Shown: piece by piece, positions 1-8,043 of the stretch | Layout: the number at the start of each line of letters is the position of its first letter | Numbering within the stretch: the first letter of the stretch is position 1 | Origin: Bordetella parapertussis | GTDB lineage: Bacteria; Pseudomonadota; Gammaproteobacteria; Burkholderiales; SG8-41 | DNA length: 40,837 nt | Assembly (NCBI GenBank): GCA_945864585.1 | Contig: CAMBCF010000038.1 | Coordinates: forward strand, 1-40,837 | Direction: 5' to 3' | Notes under the pieces: generated by a model | Told to the model about the DNA's origin: nothing | The model's input: the letters and a program-made list of their open reading frames with translations, nothing else | Databases searched by the model: none | Position numbers and translations under genes: made by a program

Positions 1-1
1 G

Positions 2-1129
2 GCCGCGAAATATGCCGTGAAAAAGGCGGTCAAGTCGAAGTCGATGGTGAGCGAGGAGTGTGCGCTTAACGATGCGCTTGAAGCGGCCGGTGTGCAGGTG
101 GTGGAAACCGATCTGGGTGAATACATCCTGCAACTGGCAAAGGAGCCGCCGTCGCACATCGTGGCGCCGGTGGTGCATAAGAGCAAGGATGAGGTTTCCG
201 ACTTGTTTGCGGAAAAGCATAACCTGCCGCGTAAGACCGGTATTCCTGAATTGTGCAAGGAAGCGCGCATGATGCTGCGCGACCATTTCGTTACCGCAGA
301 CATGGGGATTTCGGGCGCGAATTTCATCATCGCTGAAACCGGCTCGACGCTGATCGTCACCAACGAAGGCAACGGGCGCATGGTGACCACGCTGCCGCGT
401 GTGCATGTGGCGATTACCGGCATCGAAAAAGTGGTGCCGACGCTGGAAGACATCGCGACATTGATACGTCTGCTGCCACGCCACGCCACGGGGCAGACCA
501 TCACCAATTACATTTCGGTGACCACCGGGCCGCGCCGCGCAGGCGACAGCGATGGGCCGCAGCATTTTCATATCATTTTGCTCGACGGCGGGCGCAGCAA
601 ATTGCTGGGCGGCGACATGCAGGACATGCTGCGTTGCATCCGCTGCGGCGCGTGCATGAATCATTGTCCGGTGTATCAAAGTGTCGGCGGACATGCCTAT
701 GGCTGGGTGTATCCGGGGCCGATGGGTTCAATCCTGACGCCCACCTATGTGGGCCTGGAAAACGCGTTGGATTTGCCGAACGCATCCACCTTGTGCAATC
801 AATGCGGCGTGGTGTGCCCGGTAAAAATTCCGCTGCCCGACCTGATGCGTAAATTGCGCGAGCGCCAGTTCGATCAGGGCCTGAAACCGCGCGTTGAGAC
901 CTGGGGTCTTGCGCTGTGGTGCTGGGCCGCGCAACGTCCGCGGATTTATGCGATGCTAGCCAGCATTGCCGCGCGCGTGCTGGCGGTGATGGGCAGCAGC
1001 GACCGCCTCATCCACAAGCTGCCATTTCAACCGATGGGCAGTGGTTGGACCCACGGGCGCGATATGCCAGCGCCGCAGGGGAAAACGTTCCGCGAGTTAT
1101 ACAAGCAACATCAACAGCAACGTCTTTAG
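2..1129 (+). CDS. lutB: Lactate utilization iron-sulfur protein LutB (5' partial)
   Basis: LutB is the iron-sulfur subunit of the LutABC (LldEFG) L-lactate oxidation complex on the cytoplasmic side. The frame is open from the first bases, and about 375 residues are visible of a family length near 470, so roughly the first 95 are outside the window. The N-terminal LUD domain is seen from KSKSMVSEE through the GSTLIVTNEGNGRM stretch. It is followed by two ferredoxin-type clusters, CIRCGACMNHCP (Cys codons from 635) and CNQCGVVCPVKIP (near 790). The C-terminus, GWTHGRDMPAP...TFRELY, is typical of LutB. lutC lies 2.2 kb downstream rather than adjacent. Identification is firm; the physiological substrate is inferred from the family. 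Confidence 0.95.
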   Translation, partial: AAKYAVKKAVKSKSMVSEECALNDALEAAGVQVVETDLGEYILQLAKEPPSHIVAPVVHKSKDEVSDLFAEKHNLPRKTGIPELCKEARMMLRDHFVTADMGISGANFIIAETGSTLIVTNEGNGRMVTTLPRVHVAITGIEKVVPTLEDIATLIRLLPRHATGQTITNYISVTTGPRRAGDSDGPQHFHIILLDGGRSKLLGGDMQDMLRCIRCGACMNHCPVYQSVGGHAYGWVYPGPMGSILTPTYVGLENALDLPNASTLCNQCGVVCPVKIPLPDLMRKLRERQFDQGLKPRVETWGLALWCWAAQRPRIYAMLASIAARVLAVMGSSDRLIHKLPFQPMGSGWTHGRDMPAPQGKTFRELYKQHQQQRL

Positions 1130-1130
1130 A

Positions 1131-1209
1131 CACAGATGAACACAGATTTTCACAGATGAACGCAGATAGACCAGAGAAAAAATCTGTGTAAACCTGTGTA
1201 AATCTGCGG
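1131..1209. repeat. Palindromic element with decamer tandem arms
   Basis: Starts one base after the lutB stop codon. The left arm is four 10-bp units related to CACAGATGAA (1131, 1141, 1151, 1161). The right arm is three inverse units related to AATCTGTGTA (1181, 1191, 1201). The arms can pair through CACAGAT/ATCTGTG. It separates lutB from mmsA and may act as a 3'-end hairpin; that role is inferred. Confidence 0.8.
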
Positions 1210-1239
1210 CAAAAAAAGTTTTTGACTTTTGGGATGATT

Positions 1240-2769
1240 ATGAACAAATTAGTTGAACACCTTACGACTATTTCACTGTGGATCAATAACCAGCCTGCCG
1301 CTGCCAGCAGCACGCGCACGGGCGACATCACCAATCCGGCGACCGGCGCAGTGACGGCACGTGTGCCCTTGTGCAACGAAGCGGATGTCGACACTGCGGT
1401 GGCGGCGGCGAAAGCCGCGTTTCCCGGGTGGCGCGATACGCCGCCGCTGCGCCGCGCGCGTATCCTCATGCGTTATCGCGAACTGATCGACGCGCATCGC
1501 GATGAATTGGCGGCGCTGATTACCGCCGAGCATGGCAAGACGCTGACCGACGCGGGCGGTTCGGTGCAGCGCGGGCTGGAAGTGGTCGAATTCGCCATGG
1601 GCATTCCGCATCTGATGAAGGGCGAACACAGCGAGGAAGTCGGCACCGGCGTCGATTGCCATTCGCTGCGCCAGCCGCTGGGCGTGTGCGCGGGCATTAC
1701 GCCATTTAATTTTCCGGCGATGGTGCCGCTGTGGATGTACCCGGTGGCGATAGCCTGCGGCAACACGTTTGTGCTGAAGCCGTCGGAGAAAGTGCCTTCG
1801 ACGGCGATGCGCCTTGCCGAGTTGTTCAAGGAAGCGGGACTGCCGGATGGCGTATTTAACGTCGTGCATGGGGACAAGCAGGCGGTGGATGCGTTACTCA
1901 ACCATGCGGATATCAAAGCGATTTCGTTTGTCGGTTCGACGCCGATCGCGAAATACATCTACGAGACCTGCGCGAAAAGCGGCAAGCGGGTGCAGGCTTT
2001 GGGCGGCGCGAAAAACCATGCGGTGGTGCTGCCGGATATGAACAGCGCCGCCGATCTTGATTTTGTCGCGGATTCGCTGATCGGCGCGGGTTATGGCTCG
2101 GCGGGCGAGCGCTGCATGGCGATCTCGGCGGTGGTGGCGGTGGGCGACATCGGCGATGCGCTGGTTGCCACCATCAAGAAAAAAGCCGCGGTGCTGCGCA
2201 TTGGGCCGGGTGCGGGCAAGGTCGATGGCAAAGAGCCCGACATGGGGCCGCTGGTGACGCAGGCGCATCGCGACAAGGTCGCCGCCTACGTGGACAAGGG
2301 CGTGGCGGAGGGCGCCACGCTCGCGCTCGACGGGCGCACGTTCACGGCGAAAGAAGGCTACTTTCTCGGCGCCTCTTTGTTCGATCATGTGAAGCGGGAG
2401 ATGAGTATTTACCGCGATGAAATTTTCGGCCCGGTGCTGTCGGTGGTGCGTGTGAAAACACTGGATGAGGCGATCAGCCTGATCAACGCCAATCCGTATG
2501 CGAACGGCACCGCGGTATTCACGCGCTCCGGCGGCGCCGCGCGCAAGTTCGAGCATGAAATCGAAGTCGGCATGGTCGGCATCAACGTGCCGATACCGGT
2601 GCCGGTGGCCTTTTTCTCGTTTGGCGGCTGGCGTTCATCGTTGTTCGGCGACACCCACGTGCATGGCATGGAAGGGGTGCGCTTTTACACGCGCGGCAAA
2701 GTGGTTTCGACGCGCTGGCCGGATGCCAATGCGGCGCCTACCGGGTTTAATATGCCTACTTTGGGGTGA
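1240..2769 (+). CDS. mmsA: CoA-acylating methylmalonate-semialdehyde dehydrogenase
   Basis: Oxidises methylmalonate or malonate semialdehyde with NAD+ and CoA to propionyl- or acetyl-CoA, in valine, beta-alanine or inositol breakdown in the cytoplasm. It is 509 residues, a normal length. Family marks are the PFNFPAMVPLWMYP stretch, FVGST, LGGAKNHAVVLPD, and the catalytic Cys at about residue 292 in GERCMAIS, the MMSDH form of the aldehyde-dehydrogenase active site. The C-terminal PIPVPVAFFSFGGWR and SLFGDTHVHG are also typical. I chose ATG 1240 because GGGA lies 5-8 bases upstream; an in-frame TTG at 1222 and an ATG at 1234 exist. It lies between lutB and lutC on the same strand, which is unusual. 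The stop codon falls inside a heptamer repeat. Confidence 0.93.
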   Translation: MNKLVEHLTTISLWINNQPAAASSTRTGDITNPATGAVTARVPLCNEADVDTAVAAAKAAFPGWRDTPPLRRARILMRYRELIDAHRDELAALITAEHGKTLTDAGGSVQRGLEVVEFAMGIPHLMKGEHSEEVGTGVDCHSLRQPLGVCAGITPFNFPAMVPLWMYPVAIACGNTFVLKPSEKVPSTAMRLAELFKEAGLPDGVFNVVHGDKQAVDALLNHADIKAISFVGSTPIAKYIYETCAKSGKRVQALGGAKNHAVVLPDMNSAADLDFVADSLIGAGYGSAGERCMAISAVVAVGDIGDALVATIKKKAAVLRIGPGAGKVDGKEPDMGPLVTQAHRDKVAAYVDKGVAEGATLALDGRTFTAKEGYFLGASLFDHVKREMSIYRDEIFGPVLSVVRVKTLDEAISLINANPYANGTAVFTRSGGAARKFEHEIEVGMVGINVPIPVPVAFFSFGGWRSSLFGDTHVHGMEGVRFYTRGKVVSTRWPDANAAPTGFNMPTLG

Positions 2770-2814
2770 GGCGTTAGTCGTGAGGCGTGAAGGGTGAAGG
2801 GTGAAGGGGGTACC
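2766..2814. repeat. Heptamer tandem element ending in GGTACC
   Basis: Six heptamers (GTGAGGC, GTTAGTC, GTGAGGC, then three GTGAAGG) followed by GGGTACC. The mmsA stop codon (2767-2769) is inside the first unit. The same 49-bp architecture recurs at 24623-24671 with 43 of 49 positions identical. The inverted right arm present in other members is missing here. Confidence 0.85.
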
Positions 2815-2884
2815 TAATACACTGCTTTACGTTGCATTGATAGGTTCGATCCGTATACGACATGGTGCAACTGGGGGATAGAGC

Positions 2885-3267
2885 ATGAAGAAATGGTTAC
2901 GGGCGGCGGCATTGCTGGCCGCGTGCAAATGCTCTTCGCCAACGCGCAGCAGTGGGTGATGTTTGTTCCTGCGGAACGTGATTTTCGCGTGTTATTGCCT
3001 GCTGCGCCTGCGCGTGCTGTACCCCGCGAAGGGAGCACTGAATACCGCGTTACGGCCGGCCCCTACCAATTTTTTGTTTTCCGGCATGACCGGCGTCTAC
3101 TGGCAAGCCCCGTTGCAGCGCGCGCGGACGTTTTCCGTCGTCTTACCAGCGATGAACAACAGGTGCGTAGCGTCGGGGGTGTTGATGATGATCCTGGCGC
3201 CAGTGAATTCATGTACAGGATGGGTAGCTTGGAGCGAGTATCTGAGCTGCCAGGCGCCGGGGCATGA
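2885..3267 (+). pseudogene. Frameshifted small secreted protein (relic)
   Basis: ATG 2885 follows a GGGGGA ribosome-binding site and encodes a signal-peptide start, MKKWLRAAALLAA, but that frame stops near 2961. The next frame continues with a plausible mature protein: FANAQQWVMFVPAERDFRVLLP, then an ordered beta-rich stretch (EYRVTAGPYQFFVFR) and ...SEFMYRMG, ending at 3267. Read together across one frameshift around 2920-2940, the pieces resemble a signal peptide with cleavage after ANA, followed by a domain of the type 'W..f.P....F.v.lP..P'. I cannot name the family. It could be a sequencing error rather than a true pseudogene. It sits between mmsA and lutC. Confidence 0.5.
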
Positions 3268-3325
3268 AAGCCATCCCGCCTGCGCTGGCATACCGCGTTT
3301 CATCCGCTAGTCAGGGGCTGCTGCC

Positions 3326-3994
3326 ATGAGTGTAATTCCCGATGCGCGCGAGCGCATTCTGTCGCGTATCCGCGTGGCAACCGGCGGTGCTTCCAACGCG
3401 AAAGTCTCTGCCGTGGAAGAACGCCTGCGCACCCATCCGCTAAGTCCGCGCCCGCCTATCACCGGTGATCTGGTTGCGCGGTTTCGTGACAACGCGGTGC
3501 GCCTGATGAGCACTATCGCTGAGGTGCCGCGGCTGCGCGATGTGCCGGTGGCCGCAGCCGCTTATTTGCGCGCCTACAATTTGCCGCTGCATGCAGTATG
3601 CTGGAACGCGCTGCAACCGCTTGAGTGGGCGCATAACGGCATAGCGATGGAGGCGCGTGCGGCGCGTGAATCCGACCTGGTGGGCGTGACCGGGGTGTTT
3701 TGCGCCATCGCCGAGACCGGTACCCTGGTCACCTTATCGGGCGCGCACACGCCGCCGGTGTCCAGCCTGTTGCCAGAAACGCATATCGCGGTGCTGCGCA
3801 CAGCGCAAATAGTGCCTGCGATGGAGGAAGTCTGGCAGCGCATGCGTTACACTGCTGTCGAGATGCCGCGCGCGGTGAACTTTATTTCCGGGCCGTCGCG
3901 CACCTCGGATATCGAGCAAACCTTAACGCTCGGTGCTCACGGGCCGTACCGGGTGCATATAATTCTTGTTTCCGAAGGAGATGATCTTGTATAA
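3326..3994 (+). CDS. lutC: Lactate utilization protein LutC (LUD domain)
   Basis: LutC (LldG/YkgG) is the third subunit of the lactate-oxidising LutABC complex. At 222 residues it has normal length. The LUD-domain signature is clear: GVTGVFCAIAETGTLV, then SSLLPETHIAVL, the IVPAMEEVW helix, and NFISGPSRTSDIEQTLTLG...GPYRVHIILV at the end. The start ATG follows GGGGCTGCTGCC, a weak ribosome-binding site. The gene overlaps the start of the next small exported-protein gene. It is separated from lutB by mmsA and a decayed gene, so expression as one lut operon depends on read-through of two repeat elements. Confidence 0.92.
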   Translation: MSVIPDARERILSRIRVATGGASNAKVSAVEERLRTHPLSPRPPITGDLVARFRDNAVRLMSTIAEVPRLRDVPVAAAAYLRAYNLPLHAVCWNALQPLEWAHNGIAMEARAARESDLVGVTGVFCAIAETGTLVTLSGAHTPPVSSLLPETHIAVLRTAQIVPAMEEVWQRMRYTAVEMPRAVNFISGPSRTSDIEQTLTLGAHGPYRVHIILVSEGDDLV

Positions 3995-4394
3995 ACTATT
4001 GTTTTTATTGATTATTTTCTTGGCAAGCGCGCAGGGCGCACTGGCGCAGAGCGGGCCTGTTCCCATGCTCACCGGCGGCGTGGGAATTGAGGAGATCGAC
4101 ATATTGCGCCCGCAACAAGCCAAGTTCAATCTCAAGTTTGTATTCACCTTGCTGGAGGGCGATTACATCGCCGATGTTGCGGTGAAAGTCGCCGACGCCA
4201 AGGGCAAGGTCGTGCTTGAGCAAACCGTGGATGGCCCGATACTCCTGGCGCTGCTGCCTGCTGGAAATTACGTGGCGACGCTCACCTACGAGGGCGTGGC
4301 GCAAACGCGCAAGCTGGCGCTGCGCGATAAAGCCTTGCGTACCGCGCAAGTGCGCTGGAAGCGCAGCGCGGCGGATGGACCGCCCATGTTGTAG
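3987..4394 (+). CDS. Small exported protein with carboxypeptidase-regulatory-like fold
   Basis: About 135 residues: an N-terminal signal peptide (YKLLFLLIIFLASAQGALAQ, likely cleaved after ALA), then a compact domain with alternating strands. VKVADAKGKVVLEQTVDGP...LLPAGNYVATLTYEGVAQTRKL resembles the beta-sandwich of carboxypeptidase-regulatory-like proteins. I chose TTG 3987 because the ribosome-binding site GAAGGAG ends six bases before it. The in-frame ATG at 3981 touches that site directly and is too close. The gene overlaps the lutC stop by 8 bases, which suggests translational coupling. Function is unknown; a periplasmic location is inferred from the signal peptide. Confidence 0.75.
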   Translation: MYKLLFLLIIFLASAQGALAQSGPVPMLTGGVGIEEIDILRPQQAKFNLKFVFTLLEGDYIADVAVKVADAKGKVVLEQTVDGPILLALLPAGNYVATLTYEGVAQTRKLALRDKALRTAQVRWKRSAADGPPML

Positions 4395-4443
4395 CGTGAG
4401 AGGACGCGCAGTCAGCGAATCGCAGGCGCGTTCGATGGCCCGA

Positions 4444-4611
4444 TCAATCGTCTTTGGACTGCAGCGATTGCCACAGATCGGTCAGCATCAACGCCAAGCC
4501 GATCAGGATGATGCATCCCAGTGCCACGTCCTTCAGTTTTAATACCACCGGGGTGAGATAGGCGATCATCAGTGCGACGGCGATGAGGGCTGCGAAGATT
4601 TTCACGGACAT
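4444..4611 (-). CDS. 55-residue two-helix membrane protein
   Basis: A short gene with ATG at 4611, preceded by CGGAG nine bases upstream, and TGA at 4446-4444. The product starts MSVKIFAALIAVALMIAYL and has two hydrophobic helices (about residues 5-24 and 29-46) joined by a charged turn, KLKD. It ends DLWQSLQSKDD. The pattern (helix, P-VVLKLKDVAL, helix, DLW) resembles small conserved membrane proteins of Betaproteobacteria, but I cannot assign a family name. It lies 34 bases downstream of the amidase on the same strand, as the last gene of the TRAP-amidase operon. An inner-membrane location is inferred. Confidence 0.7.
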   Translation of the reverse strand: MSVKIFAALIAVALMIAYLTPVVLKLKDVALGCIILIGLALMLTDLWQSLQSKDD

Positions 4612-4645
4612 GAGTGGATTCTCCGGTAACTAAATTCAGCGTAAT

Positions 4646-5980
4646 TCAGTGCGTCTGGGTGTGCGCAACCAGCCAGCGCGCGGTGCGCAACAGGCGTGCG
4701 TCGGCGCTGCGCTGACCGACAATCTGCACGCCCAGCGGCAGGCCATTGGCGCCGTTCATCAGCGGCAGGCTCAACGCCGGCATTCCGCACAAGGTCCACA
4801 GCGTGCAAAACGCCGGGTCGCCGGTGGTGGCAAACTTGGGTGCGGTGCCCGGTGCGGCGGGCGTCAGCACCGCATCAAAGTTCGAGAACAAATCGTCGAA
4901 CCCCTGGTTGAGCAGCGGTATCCGCGCCAGCGCCTTCTGGTAGTCGAGCGCGCGGCTCTCGCGTCCGCGCGAGAGCTGGGCGCGCAGCGCGTCGGACAGG
5001 CGTTCGCGCCCTTGCTCCCACTCGCGATCGAGGTTCGCGGCCATTTCCGCTTCCATGATGGTGCGGTGCCACTCCCAGGCCTCGCGCACCGACTCGGGCA
5101 GTGCGTATTCCTCGCACTGGCCGCCCAGCACGCCGGCAACTTCGGCGAATGCTTCACGCGTGTCGTCCTCCGCACGCTCCCACAACGGCGTCTTGACCAA
5201 CGCGAAGCGCGGTGCAAATGGCGGCGCTTCGGCGGCCACGCGCTGAAACGGAATGTGTGCGCGCGGGCGCGTGTCGGGATCACGTTCATCGTATCCGGTG
5301 AGTTGTTCGGCGAGTAACGCAATGTCATCGAGCGTGCGCGCGAACATGCCCACATGGTCGAGCGTGCGCGACAGCTTGAGAATGCCCTGCCGCGGAATCA
5401 GCCCGTGCGTCGGCTTGAAACCGTAGACGCCGCAAAATGCCGCCGGCCGGATCACCGAGCCGTTGGTCTGGCTGCCGAGCGCGAGCGGCACCATTCCCGC
5501 GGCGACCGCTGCCGCCGAGCCGGACGATGAGCCGCCGGGCGTATGCTCGGGGTTATGCGGATTGCGCGTCTTGCCCGGCGTGTAGGTGGCGCATTCGGTG
5601 GTCACCGTCTTGCCCATAATCACCGCGCCCGCTGCGCGCAACATCGCAACCACGGTCGCGTCGTCGTCCGGCGTGCGCCCGGAATGCAGCACGGTGCCGT
5701 CTTCGGTCGGCATGTCGGTGGTGTCGATGATGTCTTTCACGCCCACCGGCACGCCGTGCAGCGCTCCGAGCGCGCGTCCCTCCATGCGATCGAGGTCGCG
5801 CGCGCGTGCCTGCGCCAGCGCGTGGTTTTCATCGAGGTAGTGCCACGCCTGCACGGTTGGCTCGGTGGCGCGGATGCGCGCGAGGCAGGCTTCGACCAGT
5901 TGCTCTGAACTGATCGAGCCGTCGCGAATCGCGCGCGCCGCGTCGCAGCCGCTCAGCCACTCAAGCTGCGTCGCGTCCAT
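4646..5980 (-). CDS. Amidase-signature family hydrolase
   Basis: Hydrolyses an amide to a carboxylate and ammonia; the exact substrate is unknown. It is 444 residues with the Ser-cisSer-Lys triad region intact: Lys82 in GVPVGVKD, the Ser cluster 151-153 in GGSSSGSAAAVAAG, and the nucleophile Ser175 in QTNGSVIRPAA. The usual DTGGS at the nucleophile is QTNGS here, a variant seen in amidases outside the GatA core. The C-terminal part (LPLGVQIVGQRSADARLL) is typical of the family. Its ATG lies three bases after the TRAP large-permease stop, so it is the fourth gene of that operon. This suggests the amidase and the transporter handle related compounds (inference). Confidence 0.92.
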   Translation of the reverse strand: MDATQLEWLSGCDAARAIRDGSISSEQLVEACLARIRATEPTVQAWHYLDENHALAQARARDLDRMEGRALGALHGVPVGVKDIIDTTDMPTEDGTVLHSGRTPDDDATVVAMLRAAGAVIMGKTVTTECATYTPGKTRNPHNPEHTPGGSSSGSAAAVAAGMVPLALGSQTNGSVIRPAAFCGVYGFKPTHGLIPRQGILKLSRTLDHVGMFARTLDDIALLAEQLTGYDERDPDTRPRAHIPFQRVAAEAPPFAPRFALVKTPLWERAEDDTREAFAEVAGVLGGQCEEYALPESVREAWEWHRTIMEAEMAANLDREWEQGRERLSDALRAQLSRGRESRALDYQKALARIPLLNQGFDDLFSNFDAVLTPAAPGTAPKFATTGDPAFCTLWTLCGMPALSLPLMNGANGLPLGVQIVGQRSADARLLRTARWLVAHTQTH

Positions 5981-5983
5981 GCG

Positions 5984-7330
5984 TCAATTGCCGTAAATGG
6001 CGTTGGGCAGCCACAGCGAGATCTGCGGATACATGTAAATCAATGCCATCGTCACCAGCACAATGTAGACAAAGGGCATGCAGCCGCTGAAGATCTGCGT
6101 CAGCAGTACCGACGGCGGACTGACGCCCTTCAGGTAGTACGCCGCCATCGCCATCGGCGGCGACAGGAATGCGGTCTGCAGATTGATTGCCACCAGGATG
6201 CCGAACAGTATCGGGTCGATGCCAAAGTGCGGCAGCATGGGCAGGAAGATGGGCACGAAAATGATGATAATCTCGGTCCATTCCAGCGGCCAGCCGAGCA
6301 CGAAGATGATCGCCTGCGAGATCAGCAGGAAGGTGATCGGGCTGAGCTCCATGCTGAGCACGAAATCCTTGATCAGCACATTGCCGCCGAGGTAGGCGAA
6401 CACCGAAGCGAAGGTGGCTGAGCCGACGAACAGCCAGCACACCATGGCGGAGGTGCGCGCGGTGAGAAACACCGATTCGCGCAGGCCCTGCCAGGTGAGC
6501 GAGCGGTAGCCCGCCGCCAGCAGCATGGCGCCCAGCGCGCCCACCGCCGCCGCTTCGGTCGGCGTCGCCAGCCCGAACATGATCGCGCCCAGCACCGACA
6601 GAATCAGCATCGACAGCGGGAAGAAAGATTTCGCCAGCATCAGCGTCAATTGGCGCGCGCCGACGTCGCCTTCCCCCTTGGGCAGCGGCGGGGCCAGCTG
6701 CGGTTTGAAGAAACCGACGCCAATGACATAGATCACATACATGCCGGCCAGGAAAAAACCGGGAATCATTGCTGCGGCGTAGAGCTTGACCACCGACAGG
6801 CCGGCCATGGCGCCGTAGACAATCAACATGATCGAGGGCGGGATCAGGATGCCGAGGCAGCCACCCGCGCACACCACGCCGGCGGCAAGTCGCGTGTCGT
6901 AGCCGGCCTTGATCATTTGCGGGAACGCGAGCATACCCATCAGCGTCACCACTGCGCCGACGATGCCGGTGGCGGTGGCGAACAGCGCGCAGGTGGCGAG
7001 TGTGGCCACTGCGAGTGAAGCGGGAACCCCCTTTAACGCGATCTGCAGACTCCGGAACAGGCTGTCGAGGATGTTAGCGCGCTCGACCAGGTAGCCCATC
7101 AGCAAAAACAGCGGTATCGACACCAGCGCATCGTTGTTAAGCACGGTGAAGGTGTTCTGCGTCAGCAGGTAGAACACGCGGCTGTCGAAGAACGCCGTTC
7201 CCGACTGAAAGTACGCGTAGTAGCCGAAGCCCACGCCCAGCGCCATCAAGGTAAACGCCACCGGGAAACCGATCATGATCGCGAACACCAGGATCCCCAG
7301 CATCGTCAGTGCAACCATCGGGTCGCTCAT
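5984..7330 (-). CDS. TRAP transporter large permease (DctM family)
   Basis: The 12-helix channel subunit of a sodium-driven tripartite ATP-independent periplasmic transporter for organic acids. It is 448 residues with dense hydrophobic segments and the conserved LVSIPLFLLMGYLVERANI and GILIPPSIMLIVYG motifs. A hydrophilic loop, FFKPQLAPPLPKGEGD, divides the two halves. Its start codon overlaps the small-permease stop (ATGA at 7330-7327), which indicates translational coupling. The amidase follows after three bases. The ligand cannot be read from this subunit. Confidence 0.95.
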   Translation of the reverse strand: MSDPMVALTMLGILVFAIMIGFPVAFTLMALGVGFGYYAYFQSGTAFFDSRVFYLLTQNTFTVLNNDALVSIPLFLLMGYLVERANILDSLFRSLQIALKGVPASLAVATLATCALFATATGIVGAVVTLMGMLAFPQMIKAGYDTRLAAGVVCAGGCLGILIPPSIMLIVYGAMAGLSVVKLYAAAMIPGFFLAGMYVIYVIGVGFFKPQLAPPLPKGEGDVGARQLTLMLAKSFFPLSMLILSVLGAIMFGLATPTEAAAVGALGAMLLAAGYRSLTWQGLRESVFLTARTSAMVCWLFVGSATFASVFAYLGGNVLIKDFVLSMELSPITFLLISQAIIFVLGWPLEWTEIIIIFVPIFLPMLPHFGIDPILFGILVAINLQTAFLSPPMAMAAYYLKGVSPPSVLLTQIFSGCMPFVYIVLVTMALIYMYPQISLWLPNAIYGN

Positions 7331-7947
7331 TGCACCGCTCCTTGTTGCGCCGGAGCCGCTTGTGCCTGCGCTTCGGCGGCGCGCGCACGCGCGTGCTGCG
7401 CCAGGATCTGGTTTTCGAGTTCCTCAACGTCGTGCATGCGCGCGCTCCACTCGCCGTCGCGCAGGCACTGCACGCAGCGCATGAGCTCGGCCAGTCCCTG
7501 CAACGCCATCAGGCCGGCGCCGATCGGAATCATCATTTTGAGCGGCCAGATCGGCACGCCCGCCGGACTGTTGACGCTGACTTCGAGGATTTTCGCCGAA
7601 GCGTAGCCGTAGCCCCAGCCCGCATACACCAACGCCAGGATGCCGGGAAAGAAGAACAGCACGTATAACATCAGTTCCACCGTGGCCTGCACCCGCGGCC
7701 GCCACAGCCGGTAAAACATGTCGGCGCGCACATGCCCGCCGCGCGAAAGCGTGTAGGCGCCCGCCATGTAGAACACCGCGCCGTACATCATATAGCTCAG
7801 GTCGAACGCCCAACTGGTAGGATCGTCGAGCACGTAGCGCACGAACACCTCGTGGCAGGTGCCGAAGGTGACAATGATGATGCACCAGGCGAACGCGTGC
7901 CCGATGGTCTTGTTTAGTTGATCAATGGCGTAGATGAGGCGCTGCAT
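7327..7947 (-). CDS. TRAP transporter small permease (DctQ family)
   Basis: Four-helix partner of the large permease in the inner membrane. The 206 residues contain the family marks VTFGTCHEVFVRYVLDDPTSWAFDLS near the N-terminus, GGHVRADMFY in the middle, and PIWPLKMMIPIGAGLMALQG in helix 4. The cytoplasmic C-terminus is an Ala/Gln/Glu-rich tail (ARARAAEAQAQAAPAQ). It is coupled to the large permease by an ATGA overlap. It is separated from the receptor gene upstream by a hairpin terminator, so it is probably expressed at a lower level than the receptor. Confidence 0.93.
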   Translation of the reverse strand: MQRLIYAIDQLNKTIGHAFAWCIIIVTFGTCHEVFVRYVLDDPTSWAFDLSYMMYGAVFYMAGAYTLSRGGHVRADMFYRLWRPRVQATVELMLYVLFFFPGILALVYAGWGYGYASAKILEVSVNSPAGVPIWPLKMMIPIGAGLMALQGLAELMRCVQCLRDGEWSARMHDVEELENQILAQHARARAAEAQAQAAPAQQGAVQ

Positions 7948-7978
7948 CGCGGGTCAGCCCTGGACAGGAAGGAGAAGG

Positions 7979-8009
7979 AAAAAAAGGGGCGGCTCCTTGC
8001 GGAGCCGCC
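7979..8009 (-). terminator. Intrinsic terminator after the TRAP receptor gene
   Basis: Perfect 9-bp stem GGCGGCTCC/GGAGCCGCC (7988-7996 and 8001-8009) with a 4-base loop. On the minus strand it is followed by CC and seven T (7985-7979). It lies 35 bases after the receptor stop and 32 bases before the small-permease start, so partial read-through would set the receptor above the permeases. Confidence 0.9.
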
Positions 8010-8043
8010 GGTGTGCAGCAATACCCGCTCGGTGGACGGCTGA

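Noticed and set aside
1222-1239. Upstream TTG start for the mmsA gene
   Set aside because: It adds six residues with no ribosome-binding site; ATG 1240 has GGGA at proper spacing.
1008-1469. Minus-strand ORF of 153 codons across the lutB-mmsA junction
   Set aside because: It spans two real genes and the decamer repeat, and has no recognisable domain.
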